DNA of 64,000 nt, from NCBI GenBank assembly GCA_015068035.1, contig SVLI01000001.1, positions 124,001-188,000 on the forward strand, given 5' to 3'. The notes below the pieces were generated by a model, which saw only the letters and a list, made by a program, of their open reading frames with translations, had not been told where the DNA came from and did no database searches. This document shows, piece after piece, positions 18,432 through 27,182 of the stretch (the stretch's first letter is position 1; the number at the start of each line of letters is the position of its first letter). The translations under genes were made by a program, and so were the position numbers. Origin of the DNA: Oscillospiraceae bacterium (GTDB taxonomy: Bacteria; Bacillota; Clostridia; Oscillospirales; Oscillospiraceae).

Positions 18432-20107
18432 TCATCCTGCGAACCGACGGGGTTCACAATACTGTAACCTACGTTGACGAGGTGGTCTGCCACACGCTCA
18501 AGACCGGCCACGGCAGAGGAATAATAGGGGCTGACCTCAATGCTGCAGTCGCCATCGGCAAGCCGGATAAAATGACTCGCGGTAAGGTCTTTTTTCATCG
18601 CATCCACTTCTTCTTCGAGCACAGCCAGTTCCGGCAATTTATCTCTGTTCGTGTTATCAAAGGCTTCCTTTGAAATATGCAGCATCCGCATCAGCTTGCT
18701 GCACACTTCTCTGATGTCCTCCTTCGCTTTCGGGGAAAAGGCAATCTTTTTCTCTGCCATTTCCGCCGCGATCTCATAAAAATTCTCTGCGTGGTCACCA
18801 ACACGCTCAAGGTCATTGAGCACATGGAAATACGAGCCGACGATGACTTCATCGCTCTGCTCCACGGTGGGTGAAAGCTTGATGAGGAACTTGGTCAGGG
18901 CACTGTTTGTGAAGTCAATCACCGCTTCGTTTTCATAAACGATTTCGCCCTTTGCTACATCGCCGCTTTCCAGCGCGACAAAGGAAAGCATAATGTTTTC
19001 TTCCACGAGATCGAACATATGGTCCATCTCTTTTTTAACCTGCATCAGCGCAACCGCAGGAATGGTCAAAAGTCTGTCATCAATATATTTAAGTGTATGC
19101 ACCGGCTCCTCGGTTTTCTTATCCCGAATGACTTTGCAGGAATACTTGACCAGCTGAGAGACAAAGGGCAGGAGCACCACCGTTGTTGTCACATTGAAAA
19201 CAACGTGGAAGGCCGACACGCGCATCTGCAGCGACATCGGATCTTCCCCGGGGAACAGGGACACGAGAAGATTGATGATCGGCTCCTTGAAAAGCCACAC
19301 AATCGCCGTGAAAATAACCGTACCGATGACGTTAAAGGTAAAGTGGATCAGCGCCACGCGCTTGGAGTTTGAATTTGCGCCGACCGAGGCGAGCAGCGCC
19401 GTAACGCAGGTGCCGATGTTCGCGCCGAGCACAATGAACAGCGCAAGCTCAAGCGGCATCACGCCGGTGCCAACCATTGTGATCACAACGCCGGTTGCCG
19501 CGGACGAGCTCTGCATAAGCGCGGTAAAAACTATGCCGACCAATATAAGAAGCAGCGGAAAATCAATCACACGGAAAACGCCCTGGAACATGGATTCCAC
19601 CAGCGGGTTTCCAAAGGCCTGCTCGCTGCTCATGACGTTCAATCCCACGAAGATCAAGCCAAGACCACAGCACAAAAGTCCCGCGACTTTGATTTTTTCC
19701 TTCTTGGCAAAGCCCATCATAATGCCGGCAAAGGCGCAAAGGTACATCAGCATATTAAAATAGTCGTTTTTAAGCGCGACCAGAACGCCGGTTATCGTCG
19801 TGCCGATGTTCGCGCCCATGATAATGGGTGTGGCCTGCATCAGCGTCATAACACCCGCATTCACCAAACCGATGACCATGACGCTCGTGGCGGACGAGCT
19901 CTGAATAATGGCCGTTACGCCCGCGCCAATGCAGACACCCGAAAAACGGTTGTTGCTGATGCGGCCGAGCATGCGCTCCATTCCTTCGCCTGCGCTTTTT
20001 TCAAGCGCCTCGCTCATGAAATTCATGCCGACAATAAAAACGCCGACACCCGCGAGAAGCCAGATGAGGCTGCCGATCAACTGCATGATTTCCTGTGGGG
20101 ACAACAT
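18425..20107 (-). CDS. Na/Pi-cotransporter family protein with PhoU-like C-terminal domain
   Basis: 560 residues. The membrane half holds two inverted repeats with the family QSSSA motifs (GAGVTAIIQSSSATSVMVIG and TALMQSSSAATGVVITMVG) and GANIGTTITG / GANIGTCVTA. The cytoplasmic C-terminal ~200 residues are helical and PhoU-like (YFHVLNDLERVGDHAENFYE, YYSSAVAGLERVADHLVNVGYS). Predicted sodium-dependent phosphate transport or a regulator of it, in the membrane. Start ATG at 20107 has AAAGGAG upstream. Monocistronic. Confidence 0.92.
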   Translation of the reverse strand: MLSPQEIMQLIGSLIWLLAGVGVFIVGMNFMSEALEKSAGEGMERMLGRISNNRFSGVCIGAGVTAIIQSSSATSVMVIGLVNAGVMTLMQATPIIMGANIGTTITGVLVALKNDYFNMLMYLCAFAGIMMGFAKKEKIKVAGLLCCGLGLIFVGLNVMSSEQAFGNPLVESMFQGVFRVIDFPLLLILVGIVFTALMQSSSAATGVVITMVGTGVMPLELALFIVLGANIGTCVTALLASVGANSNSKRVALIHFTFNVIGTVIFTAIVWLFKEPIINLLVSLFPGEDPMSLQMRVSAFHVVFNVTTTVVLLPFVSQLVKYSCKVIRDKKTEEPVHTLKYIDDRLLTIPAVALMQVKKEMDHMFDLVEENIMLSFVALESGDVAKGEIVYENEAVIDFTNSALTKFLIKLSPTVEQSDEVIVGSYFHVLNDLERVGDHAENFYEIAAEMAEKKIAFSPKAKEDIREVCSKLMRMLHISKEAFDNTNRDKLPELAVLEEEVDAMKKDLTASHFIRLADGDCSIEVSPYYSSAVAGLERVADHLVNVGYSIVNPVGSQDEE

Positions 20108-20247
20108 AGAGTTTCTCCTTTCGGCACTCCGTGCGGCGTGGATTGCAAAACCTTTGCAACCGAAACCGCGCGCCTTAATAACCCCGTGATTATAAAGCTG
20201 CCTACATGCTCCGCCATCTTTTTTCGAATAACGGCACATGCGTTTGT

Positions 20248-20277
20248 ATTATACCTTAATTTCATGTGTATTGCCAA
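20248..20277 (-). promoter_or_regulatory. Promoter of Na/Pi-cotransporter gene
   Basis: On the minus strand: TTGGCA, 18-base spacer, TATAAT, leaving a ~130-base leader. Confidence 0.7.
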
Positions 20278-20377
20278 CGTAAAAGTCGAAAAATATCGAG
20301 ATTTTTTATCATTTCATGGCGCGATTTGTGTGCATTTTGTGCAGTTGAACCCCGCTCTGTTTCCACTCTTCCTCCCG

Positions 20378-20418
20378 CAAAAACAAAGAGGCATGAACCA
20401 AAAAAGTTCATGCCTCTT
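20378..20418 (-). terminator. Terminator of the lysine ABC transporter operon
   Basis: AAGAGGCATGAAC and GTTCATGCCTCTT with a 7-base loop, then TGTTTTTG on the minus strand. Confidence 0.88.
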
Positions 20419-20439
20419 CTTACGCGATTTGATTTCGTC

Positions 20440-21174
20440 TCAGCTCTGCCGGAAGCGGGCGAGAAAGTCCTTGGTTTCCTGCTTTTGCGGGTTGCCAAAA
20501 AGCTCCGCCGGCGAGCCTTGCTCGCAGATGATGCCCTCATTCATGTAAACCACTTCGGAGCTGACGTCCCGGGCGAAAGCCATCTCATGCGTCACAACGA
20601 GCATGGTCATGCCTTCCTCGGCAAGCTGCTGCATAACCGTCAGCACCTCGCCCACCATCTCCGGATCCAGCGCGGAAGTCGGCTCGTCAAAGAGCAGAAT
20701 TTCCGGATCCATCGCCATCGCGCGGGCGATCGCCACGCGCTGCTTCTGTCCGCCGGAGATCTGCCGGGGCTTTGCGTTGATGTAGGGCAGCATGCCCACC
20801 TTTTCCAGATAGTGCAGCGCGTGCTCCCGCGCCTCTTCCCGGCTGCGTTTGAGCACCTTGATCTGGCCGACCATACAGTTTTTCAGCACCGTCATGTTGT
20901 TGAACAGGTTGAAGGACTGGAAAACCATGCCCACATGGCTACGGTACTCGGCGGCGTTGACGTTTCGGGAGTTGACGTTTTTATCGTGATACAGAATCTC
21001 GCCGGAAGTGGGCATCTCCAGCAGGTTGATGCACCGCAGCAGCGTGGACTTGCCGCTGCCGGACGCGCCGATAATGCTGATCACGTCGCCCTTGTTCACG
21101 GTGAAATCAATGTCCTTAAGCACCACATTGGTGCCGAAGGCCTTGCTCAAATGCTGAATTTTCAGAATTTCCAT
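20440..21174 (-). CDS. Polar amino acid (probably lysine) ABC transporter, ATP-binding protein
   Basis: 244 residues, the usual length of GlnQ-type ATPases. Walker [11 protein letters not shown]-loop VFQSFNLF, signature [14 protein letters not shown], Walker [13 protein letters not shown] and the H-loop His in VTHEMAFA are all present. It drives import through the permease encoded one base upstream. The operon order is binding protein, permease, ATPase on the minus strand, all behind a lysine riboswitch, so the substrate is most likely lysine. Confidence 0.95.
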   Translation of the reverse strand: MEILKIQHLSKAFGTNVVLKDIDFTVNKGDVISIIGASGSGKSTLLRCINLLEMPTSGEILYHDKNVNSRNVNAAEYRSHVGMVFQSFNLFNNMTVLKNCMVGQIKVLKRSREEAREHALHYLEKVGMLPYINAKPRQISGGQKQRVAIARAMAMDPEILLFDEPTSALDPEMVGEVLTVMQQLAEEGMTMLVVTHEMAFARDVSSEVVYMNEGIICEQGSPAELFGNPQKQETKDFLARFRQS

Positions 21175-21175
21175 C

Positions 21176-22105
21176 TCAGCGGCCTCCTCTCGGACTTCCG
21201 TTGCGGTGTTTCAGGCTCTCGCGCAGACGATGGCGCGCCTCGTCCGCCTGGGCGGCCTTGGCGGCCTGCTCCAGATGGCTCTTGTACTTTCTGTTCTTCT
21301 CGTCAAAGGGCGTTCCCCGGCCGGGATGGTTGTAAGTTCCCGCCGTCATCGTCAGGGAATCCACCTCCACCAACTCATAGCTGTTGGAGCCGTCCATCAG
21401 CTTCTCAATGAAGCGCAGGATGACGGAGGCCGTCAGCGTCATGATCAGATAGCCGATCATTTCGATCGTGGCAGAGGGGAAATACATGAGGTTGAGGCCG
21501 GTAATATAGCGGTGGAAGGCAAAGAACTCCGTGAAGCTGATGATGAACATGACGGAGGTGTCCTTCACGTTGATAATATAGTTGTTGCCGATCTGCGGCA
21601 TGATGTTGCGCAGCGCCTGCGGCAGAATCACGTTCACCATGGTCTGGAAATGCGTCATGCCGATGGCCTTGGCGCCCTCGGTCTGGCCCGGGTCAATGGA
21701 GATGATGCCGCCGCGGACGGATTCCGCCATATACGCGCCGGTGTTGATGGAGACGATCAGAATTGCCGCGGCCCACACGCTGTCAAAGCGCAGGGTGTTG
21801 TTGCTGAAATAGGGCAGGCCGTAAAAAATAAACACCGCCTGCAGAACCATGGGCGTGCCGCGGAACACTTCCACATACACCCGCACCACGATCCGGATCA
21901 GCTTGAGGATGATCCGCTTCCACAGCGCATCGTTTCTGGAATAGGGGATGGTGTTGAGAATACCGCAGATCAGGCCGATCACGCAGCCGATGATGGTCGC
22001 CACCAGCGCCAGCACAAGGGTGTTTAACGCACCGTTGAGATAGGCGGGCCAATAGTTTACCCAAAGCTTGCCCACATCTTCAATGAGCTTGATAAATCGT
22101 TCCAC
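21176..22105 (-). CDS. Polar amino acid (probably lysine) ABC transporter, permease
   Basis: 309 residues. HisM/GlnP-type permease with membrane spans and the EAA loop ([36 protein letters not shown]). The final ~75 residues ([18 protein letters not shown]... to RNGSPRGGR) are a charged cytoplasmic tail beyond the usual ~220-residue core. A GTG start is preceded by AGGAG. Only one base separates it from the ATPase gene, and a GC-rich hairpin separates it from the binding protein gene. Confidence 0.93.
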   Translation of the reverse strand: MERFIKLIEDVGKLWVNYWPAYLNGALNTLVLALVATIIGCVIGLICGILNTIPYSRNDALWKRIILKLIRIVVRVYVEVFRGTPMVLQAVFIFYGLPYFSNNTLRFDSVWAAAILIVSINTGAYMAESVRGGIISIDPGQTEGAKAIGMTHFQTMVNVILPQALRNIMPQIGNNYIINVKDTSVMFIISFTEFFAFHRYITGLNLMYFPSATIEMIGYLIMTLTASVILRFIEKLMDGSNSYELVEVDSLTMTAGTYNHPGRGTPFDEKNRKYKSHLEQAAKAAQADEARHRLRESLKHRNGSPRGGR

Positions 22106-22125
22106 AGGAGAACTCCTCTCTTAAA

Positions 22126-22158
22126 TATACCCCCAGCCCGGGTGGACTGGGGGATATA
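22126..22158 (-). terminator. Intercistronic hairpin between binding protein and permease genes
   Basis: CCCCCAG (22130-22136) pairs with CTGGGGG (22147-22153), extended by TATA-rich flanks. In ABC operons such hairpins often stabilise the upstream mRNA or partly terminate, giving excess binding protein. Confidence 0.55.
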
Positions 22159-22178
22159 TGCACTTTAAATCAGGCTGC

Positions 22179-23105
22179 TCAGACTTCGGGCTGGATGGAG
22201 ATGGCGTAATCCATCAGAGCGTTGAAGTGGTCAACGGTCAGTGCGGACAGGACCTTGTCCATGGCGTCCTTGAGCTCGGTGTTGCCCTTGAGGACGGAAA
22301 TGCCGATGTTCACGTTCTCGGCGCGCTCGGCCTCGGAGGCGAACTGGAAGTCACCGTCGGTGCCGGAGAAGTCCAGAATCACAAGGTTGTCATCCTTGGC
22401 AGCGGCGCCCATCGCGGTGGGCATATCGGTGCAGACGAAGTCAACGGTACCGGTCTGCAGCGCCATGAGCATGGCGGGCGCGGTGTCGGCCGGAGCATCC
22501 AGCTCGGCATCCGGGATCTGGGGCAGGCAGGAGTCATACCAGATGGTGCCGGACTGGGCCGTGCACTTGCCGCCGGCGAGGTCGGCGATGGACTTGGCGT
22601 CGGCATAGTCGCTGTCCTTGGTGGTGACGCAAACGATGGTGGCATAGTAGTAGGGGCCCGCCATTTCCACTTCCGCCATGCGGTCAGCGGTCATGGACTG
22701 ACCGGCGATGTTGGCGTCCATGGTCTTGGACTGGACGGCCGGAGTCAGGGATTCCCAAGCGCTGGAAACGATCTCCAGCTCCCAGCCGTAAGCCTCGCAG
22801 ATGCGCTTGGCGATCATAACGTCGTAGCCGTTGGCGTAAGCGCCGTCCACGTTGGCGATCGGCACAGCGCCGTTGGCATCGTTCATCTGGGTCCAGTTGT
22901 AGGGCGCGTAGGCGCATTCCATACCGACGGTGAGAACACCGTCTTCCAGGCCGATGATCTTGCTGGTGTCCACGCCGGTCAGATCTTCCACCGCGGGGAT
23001 GTCATCCAGGGAAACCTTCTCGTTTTCGGGGGCGTCGGTGCCGCCGCAGGCGGCCAGGGCAAGCAGCATCATGGCTGCCAGCAGGATTGCGATGATTCTT
23101 CTCAT
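22179..23105 (-). CDS. Polar amino acid (probably lysine) ABC transporter, substrate-binding lipoprotein
   Basis: 308 residues. The N-terminus MRRIIAILLAAMMLLALAACGG carries a lipobox (LAAC), so it is lipid-anchored outside the membrane. The type II periplasmic-binding fold is seen in LTVGMECAYAPYNW, YANGYDVMIAKRICEAYGWELEIV, SWESLTPAVQSKTMDANIAG and SMTADRMAEV. ATG 23105 has GAAAGGAAC upstream; the longer reading frame to 23189 runs into the riboswitch terminator. First gene of the riboswitch-controlled operon. Confidence 0.95.
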   Translation of the reverse strand: MRRIIAILLAAMMLLALAACGGTDAPENEKVSLDDIPAVEDLTGVDTSKIIGLEDGVLTVGMECAYAPYNWTQMNDANGAVPIANVDGAYANGYDVMIAKRICEAYGWELEIVSSAWESLTPAVQSKTMDANIAGQSMTADRMAEVEMAGPYYYATIVCVTTKDSDYADAKSIADLAGGKCTAQSGTIWYDSCLPQIPDAELDAPADTAPAMLMALQTGTVDFVCTDMPTAMGAAAKDDNLVILDFSGTDGDFQFASEAERAENVNIGISVLKGNTELKDAMDKVLSALTVDHFNALMDYAISIQPEV

Positions 23106-23156
23106 GATAGTGTTCCTTTCTTTTCTCCGGCATATTCTTCCCGCCGGCGGGATGAT

Positions 23157-23190
23157 AAAAAAACTGGACCGCTTTGTCAAGCGGTCCATG
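23157..23190 (-). terminator. Riboswitch expression-platform terminator
   Basis: GGACCGCTT and AAGCGGTCC with a 4-base loop, then a run of seven T on the minus strand. It lies between the lysine aptamer and the operon, giving lysine-induced premature termination. Confidence 0.88.
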
Positions 23191-23237
23191 GAAAATACGG
23201 AATATTCCCGGCCATGCCGGAAAAACCGAATACCACT

Positions 23238-23397
23238 GATAGCGCTTCACAAAAACTCTGTGACAGTCCGGCAGATATTCTCTGCCGACCCAGCAACGAA
23301 AGCCCAGGCCGACTTTCGCCCTTCGGCGGTGGCCCCTTTCCCGTCTGACAGCTGCCTTGCTTTATCAAACGGTACTGATGGATACCGCGCCTCTATC
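23238..23397 (-). ncRNA. Lysine riboswitch (L-box) aptamer
   Basis: Read on the minus strand, the conserved L-box blocks occur in order: GATAG-AGGCGCGG (P1 and loop-E region), CAGTA, GGGGCCACCGCCGAAGGG, CTGGGTCGGCAGAGAA and GGACTGTCA. P1 closes with CTATC (plus-strand GATAG 23238-23242 against CTATC 23393-23397), about 160 nt as expected for the class. A promoter lies just upstream and a T-run terminator between it and the ABC transporter genes. Lysine binding should turn the transporter off. Confidence 0.95.
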
Positions 23398-23418
23398 CAA
23401 GCGATTCAATTTTTCCGT

Positions 23419-23447
23419 ATGGTAACACCGGTAAACACATTTGTCAA
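23419..23447 (-). promoter_or_regulatory. Promoter of the lysine riboswitch/ABC operon
   Basis: Minus strand TTGACA, 17-base spacer, TACCAT, ending just before the aptamer. Confidence 0.75.
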
Positions 23448-23583
23448 TAGCAAAAACTAATTTTTATGCAAATTCCCATTCCGGGCAAGGAGACGGCGGC
23501 TGTCCTGTGGTTACATTGCCCCAAAATTCCCCCTGACAGCGCAGGAAAAACATGGCTGCGGCAAAGAAAACCTTTGCGTTTTG

Positions 23584-23612
23584 TTGTGAACTGCCTTGCA
23601 GTATGTTATAAT
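23584..23612 (+). promoter_or_regulatory. Promoter of lipase-like gene
   Basis: TTGTGA (23584-23589), 17-base spacer, TATAAT (23607-23612). Confidence 0.7.
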
Positions 23613-23691
23613 AAAAATACAAAATTATACATAATTTGCATCGCCGCCAAACAGGCGGCCTGAAACCGGCAAAGGGCCGCATCGGAGCAGT

Positions 23692-24528
23692 ATGGAACAA
23701 ATCAAAGAAAAAACGGATTATAAAATCACAAAATACCCCCTGTTTTTCGTGCACGGCATGGGGCTTCGGGATTACAGGCGCATCAATTCCTGGGGCAGAA
23801 TCCCGAAAACGCTGCGGGAAAACGGCTTTACGGTGTTTCACGGCATGCAGGACGGCAACGGTTCCATTGAAGACAACGCCGCCGTGCTGAAAGAATCCAT
23901 TTTGTCCGCCATCGGGGAGACCGGCTGCGAAAAAGTGAATATTATTGCGCACTCTAAGGGCGGGCTCGATTCCAGATATATGATTACGCATCTGGGCCTG
24001 GCGGACAAGGTTGCCTCTCTCACCACCGTGGCCACGCCGCACCACGGCTCCCAAACCGTGGACCGGCTTTTGCGCTTTCCGGCGCCGCTTGTGAAGTTCG
24101 GCTGCGCAATCACAGATCTGTTCATGCGCCTCCTCGGGGATAAAAAGCCCCGGACTTATGCCGTAATCCGGCATTTCAAAACCGATGTGATGAAAGAATT
24201 TAACGCGAAAACGCCGGATGCGCCGCAGGTGTATTACCGAAGCTATGCCTTCACCATGCAGCATTGGTATAGCGACATTCTCCTGTGGCTGCCGCACCTG
24301 GTCGTCCGGCACATCGAGGGCGAGAACGACGGGCTGCTCCCGCCGAAAGCGGTGAAATGGGGCGAATTTATGGGCGTTTACCGCGGCAGCGGCCGCAAAG
24401 GGGTCTCGCATTATGACGAGGTGGATCTGCACCGGCGCAGACTCAGCATCCAAACCGGCAGCCAAACCGCGGATATTCTGCAGTTTTATCTCGACCTCGC
24501 GAAAAGCCTTGCGGGCAAAGGCTTCTGA
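23692..24528 (+). CDS. Alpha/beta-hydrolase, triacylglycerol-lipase-like
   Basis: 278 residues. YPLFFVHGMGLRDYRRINSWGRIP contains the oxyanion-hole HG, IIAHSKGGLDSRY is the nucleophile elbow (AxSxGG with Ser), followed by TTVATPHHGS, a signature of bacterial lipases. IEGENDGLLP supplies the acid and SHYDEVDL the likely catalytic His. No signal peptide, so probably intracellular. The family hydrolyses esters or acylglycerols; exact substrate unknown. It has its own promoter and is followed by two terminators. Confidence 0.85.
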   Translation: MEQIKEKTDYKITKYPLFFVHGMGLRDYRRINSWGRIPKTLRENGFTVFHGMQDGNGSIEDNAAVLKESILSAIGETGCEKVNIIAHSKGGLDSRYMITHLGLADKVASLTTVATPHHGSQTVDRLLRFPAPLVKFGCAITDLFMRLLGDKKPRTYAVIRHFKTDVMKEFNAKTPDAPQVYYRSYAFTMQHWYSDILLWLPHLVVRHIEGENDGLLPPKAVKWGEFMGVYRGSGRKGVSHYDEVDLHRRRLSIQTGSQTADILQFYLDLAKSLAGKGF

Positions 24529-24561
24529 AAAACAAAGCCGGACACCGCAGGCATACAAACA

Positions 24562-24594
24562 CCCCGGCTGGTCGGATGGCAAGCCGGGGCTTTC
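24562..24594 (+). terminator. Terminator after lipase gene (member of a repeated hairpin family)
   Basis: CCCCGGCT (24562-24569) and AGCCGGGG (24582-24589) then CTTTCC. It is similar in sequence to the hairpin at 25632-25667. Confidence 0.7.
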
Positions 24595-24606
24595 CTTGCA
24601 AAAAGA

Positions 24607-24650
24607 CAAAAACCCGAACTTCCTTTTTGAAAGTTCGGGTTCTCTTTTTT
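24607..24650. terminator. Bidirectional terminator between lipase and DUF169 genes
   Basis: AACCCGAACTT (24611-24621) and AAGTTCGGGTT (24631-24641), A-rich before and T-run after. Confidence 0.85.
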
Positions 24651-25425
24651 ATACCTCCGCAGGGGGAATCTCGCCGCCGCTTTGCGCCTGCATTTCCTCC
24701 CATTTTGCCATTCTCGCCGCCATGATGGCCCTGCTCTCCTCGTCGTCCTGCAAGGCGGGCAGCTTCCACGGCATCTCCTTGAGCGCGATGCACACCTCAT
24801 CCAGCTTCTGATAGGGGATGGCGATGATGTGCAGCCCCTTGGGATAGACCTTGCGGCGCGCCATGCCGTGATGCATTCCCGTGACGCAAAAATTCACCTT
24901 TCCCGTCATATAGGGATAAACATAGGTCCATCCGCAGGACATCACGCAGCTGGTCTTGCTCTCCCAGAAATCGCCCGAGATGTAGCTGGTGGCGCGCATG
25001 ACGATGTCCGCCTGCTCCACATCCGCCACCACGATCACGAGATCGGGCTCAAAATCGCAGTTTTCCACCGTGGAGAAAAGCACATAATTCACGCTGCCCT
25101 GCACCATCGTGGGAATCTGACTGTGGATGCGGGCATTGGGCGCGGGCGTGCGGTATACGCCGAAATCCATGCCCGCCTGGCCGCTGGCGGCAAAGGGCTG
25201 CTTGGGAATCATGCCCAGCACCATCTTGCCGAAGCAGTTGTCGTTCTCCTTGCTGATGCAGAAGGTTTTGCCCGTATCCTGACAGAGCTTCACAAACTGG
25301 CAGAAGGACATAACCTCCTCCGCTTTTTCCACGCCCTCCGGCTTTGCATAGCAAAACTTGATGGCCACACTCTGGTATTCACAGCCCAGGCGGGCAAAGG
25401 CATTTTTGGATTCTCTGTCGAGCAT
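24649..25425 (-). CDS. DUF169 family protein
   Basis: 258 residues. SVAIKFCYAKPEGVEKAEEVMSFC-type N-terminus, QGSVNYVLFSTVENCDFEPDLVIVVADVEQADIVMRA and TSCVMSCGWTYVYPYMTGKVNFCVTGMHHGM match the DUF169 family of clostridia and archaea. Many conserved Cys suggest metal or cluster binding. Function is unknown in the family. ATG 25425 (MLDRESKN) is preferred, with AGGAAGGTG upstream. Between terminators, so probably monocistronic. Confidence 0.85.
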   Translation of the reverse strand: MLDRESKNAFARLGCEYQSVAIKFCYAKPEGVEKAEEVMSFCQFVKLCQDTGKTFCISKENDNCFGKMVLGMIPKQPFAASGQAGMDFGVYRTPAPNARIHSQIPTMVQGSVNYVLFSTVENCDFEPDLVIVVADVEQADIVMRATSYISGDFWESKTSCVMSCGWTYVYPYMTGKVNFCVTGMHHGMARRKVYPKGLHIIAIPYQKLDEVCIALKEMPWKLPALQDDEESRAIMAARMAKWEEMQAQSGGEIPPAEV

Positions 25426-25631
25426 ATCAGACACCTTCCTTTCTCTTTGGATAGAGTTTAGCACATCTTTTTCCGCTTGTATAGCTTTGACTTGAAAAGC
25501 AACGGGTTTTCATTTCTGTTTTCAATGCTCCGTCGCCATTCGCCTAAAGCGATATAATCCGCCCCCACGTGGGTGGCCCGCCGCACGAAATCCACCGGAG
25601 AGCCCGAAATGGCCGCACGCCGAGCCAAACA

Positions 25632-25667
25632 AAAGCCCCGGCTTGCCGAATGGCAAGCCGGGGCTTT
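25632..25667 (-). terminator. Terminator after minus-strand nitroreductase
   Basis: Perfect 16-bp stem AAAGCCCCGGCTTGCC / GGCAAGCCGGGGCTTT with a 4-base loop; TTTTG follows on the minus strand. The flanking sequence repeats that of 24540-24597. Confidence 0.85.
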
Positions 25668-25670
25668 GCT

Positions 25671-26297
25671 TTATTTTGTGAACCAGGTGATATCCGCCAC
25701 CGGCGTGGGGCGCGGCGCGGTGCGGGGCTGCACATTTTCGGCAGGCCAGCCGACCGTGAACGCATCAAACTGCCACTCCGTATCCGGGAGTCCGAGAATC
25801 TCACACAGCTCGTCCTTTTTCAGAATGTCAATAACCGTCGAGCGCGGGCAGAAGCCCAGCCCCAGCTCGGTGGCTTTCAGCCACATCTGCGCCATGACAT
25901 AGCCCAGCACATACTGTTCCCGCTTCGGCATACCCTTGCGCTCCGCCGCGATCACAAGCCACTGACAGCCGAAATTCGTCTTCATGCGCGGCGCGCCGTG
26001 CGGGCCGGTGAAGATGCTGCAATAGGCGGGATACTTCTCCACCAGATTCTCCTCCTGCACGCGCTGCGCAAAACACCGGTTAAAATCGTTGCACAGCTCG
26101 GTCACCGCTTCGGCCTGCTCCGTTCCGAGCTCGATGACAAAAAAGCGGCGGAAATCGCTGCGTCCCGCCTGCGCGAGACCGGCGAAAGGCGCCTGTCTTC
26201 CGGCCTCCAGGATCGCTTCAATCAACTCGCGCTCCACGGGGCGGGAAGAAAAGCTGCGGACTACATGTCTGCTGAGAATTGCCTGATCCAGTTCCAT
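25671..26297 (-). CDS. Nitroreductase family protein
   Basis: 208 residues. ILSRHVVRSFSSRPVERELIEAILEAGRQAPFAG is the FMN-binding N-terminus; QMWLKATELGLGFCPRSTVIDIL and LGLPDTEWQFDAFTVGWP complete the fold. Third nitroreductase-like gene of the window and clearly distinct from the two at 5.5 and 6.7 kb. ATG 26297 has AGAAGGAGGA upstream; its promoter lies ~165 bases further up. Substrate unknown. Confidence 0.87.
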   Translation of the reverse strand: MELDQAILSRHVVRSFSSRPVERELIEAILEAGRQAPFAGLAQAGRSDFRRFFVIELGTEQAEAVTELCNDFNRCFAQRVQEENLVEKYPAYCSIFTGPHGAPRMKTNFGCQWLVIAAERKGMPKREQYVLGYVMAQMWLKATELGLGFCPRSTVIDILKKDELCEILGLPDTEWQFDAFTVGWPAENVQPRTAPRPTPVADITWFTK

Positions 26298-26461
26298 ACG
26301 CGTCCTCCTTCTGATTTGCTGCGCAAAACACATTTTTATGTTCCGGCTTCTCGCCCTCTGCGGGCCGGACGAACCGGATGCGCAAAAACTTTTTGCGCCC
26401 GGTCGTTTTTCCTGTTTTTGCCTCGCGCCGGGGCGCATAATGTTTTCTCTGATTACTCTGA

Positions 26462-26491
26462 ATTATATCACAACGGCCGCGCAGGTGGCAA
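26462..26491 (-). promoter_or_regulatory. Promoter of minus-strand nitroreductase
   Basis: Minus strand TTGCCA, 18-base spacer, TATAAT. Confidence 0.65.
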
Positions 26492-26604
26492 GTCATGGCA
26501 GAAACGCGCTCCCATGCGCCCGGCGCGGCGGCAAATGCCGGCTTTTGCTGCGGCACAAGCCCGGGACCCCCGCAAAACAGACCCGGATTATCGCGCCAAG
26601 CCTA

Positions 26605-26633
26605 TTGAAAACCGCGCAAAGCGGGGATATACT
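26605..26633 (+). promoter_or_regulatory. Promoter upstream of two small genes
   Basis: TTGAAA (26605-26610), 17-base spacer, TATACT (26628-26633). Confidence 0.65.
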
Positions 26634-26716
26634 GTATAGGAAAGGTGTAAACGCCCCTTTTGCAGTATTGTGCGCCGACACGAACCGTAATGACGGCTGC
26701 TTTCCGAGAGAATTCT

Positions 26717-26890
26717 ATGAAAATCCGAAACCTGTTGCCTGTGGCGCTTTTGATGGCCCTGACGCTGCCGGACCGCGAGACAGCCGCTTTGCAAATCACA
26801 CCCGATGTTGCCTTCAGCGGATGGAACACCGGCAATTTTCTTCATGCCGGCGGCACAGGCGTTCAAAACCAAACGACGGGAAGACTTTGA
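26717..26890 (+). CDS. Possible small secreted peptide
   Basis: 57 residues. Basic start MKIRN, hydrophobic LLPVALLMALTL, then a polar tail (ITPDVAFSGWNTGNFLHAGG...), which reads like a signal peptide plus ~35-residue peptide. It lies ~85 bases downstream of a good promoter and 36 bases before the next small gene. The Shine-Dalgarno (GAGAG) is weak, so translation is uncertain. Confidence 0.35.
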   Translation: MKIRNLLPVALLMALTLPDRETAALQITPDVAFSGWNTGNFLHAGGTGVQNQTTGRL

Positions 26891-26926
26891 TAATTTCGTT
26901 TTTCAACAAAAGGAGGATATTTGCAC

Positions 26927-27124
26927 ATGGCACTCAGAGACGATTGGAAATCCACCGGCAAGGAACTGGGCGGCTCTTTTAAGCACCTCGGCAAAAGCCT
27001 GATCAAATCGGTCAGAGTCGGCGTTCAAAAGGCAACCGATTGGGCCGATGAAAAGGACGAGCCGCAAGCGCTTGAAGAAGCTGCCGAAGAAAGCGCTGCC
27101 GAAGAGCCCAAAGACGCGGAATAA
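26927..27124 (+). CDS. Small charged hypothetical protein
   Basis: 65 residues: an amphipathic basic helix (ALRDDWKSTGKELGGSFKHL, GKSLIKSVRVGVQKATDW) and an acidic Ala/Glu tail. AAAGGAGG lies 10 bases before ATG 26927. This type of short lysine/glutamate-rich protein is frequent in clostridia but has no assigned function. Probably transcribed from 26605. Confidence 0.7.
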   Translation: MALRDDWKSTGKELGGSFKHLGKSLIKSVRVGVQKATDWADEKDEPQALEEAAEESAAEEPKDAE

Positions 27125-27126
27125 AC

Positions 27127-27165
27127 AAAAAAGCTCCCCGACTTGTGTCGGGGAGCTTTTTATTA
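27127..27165. terminator. Bidirectional terminator
   Basis: AAAAAAGCTCCCCGAC and GTCGGGGAGCTTTTTA with a 4-base loop; serves the small plus-strand gene and the minus-strand SDR. Confidence 0.9.
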
Positions 27166-27182
27166 TCATCGGGTTTTCCGGC

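Noticed and set aside
25569-26639. Plus-strand frame opposite the nitroreductase
   Set aside because: Antisense shadow; the minus-strand gene has promoter, ribosome binding site and nitroreductase motifs.
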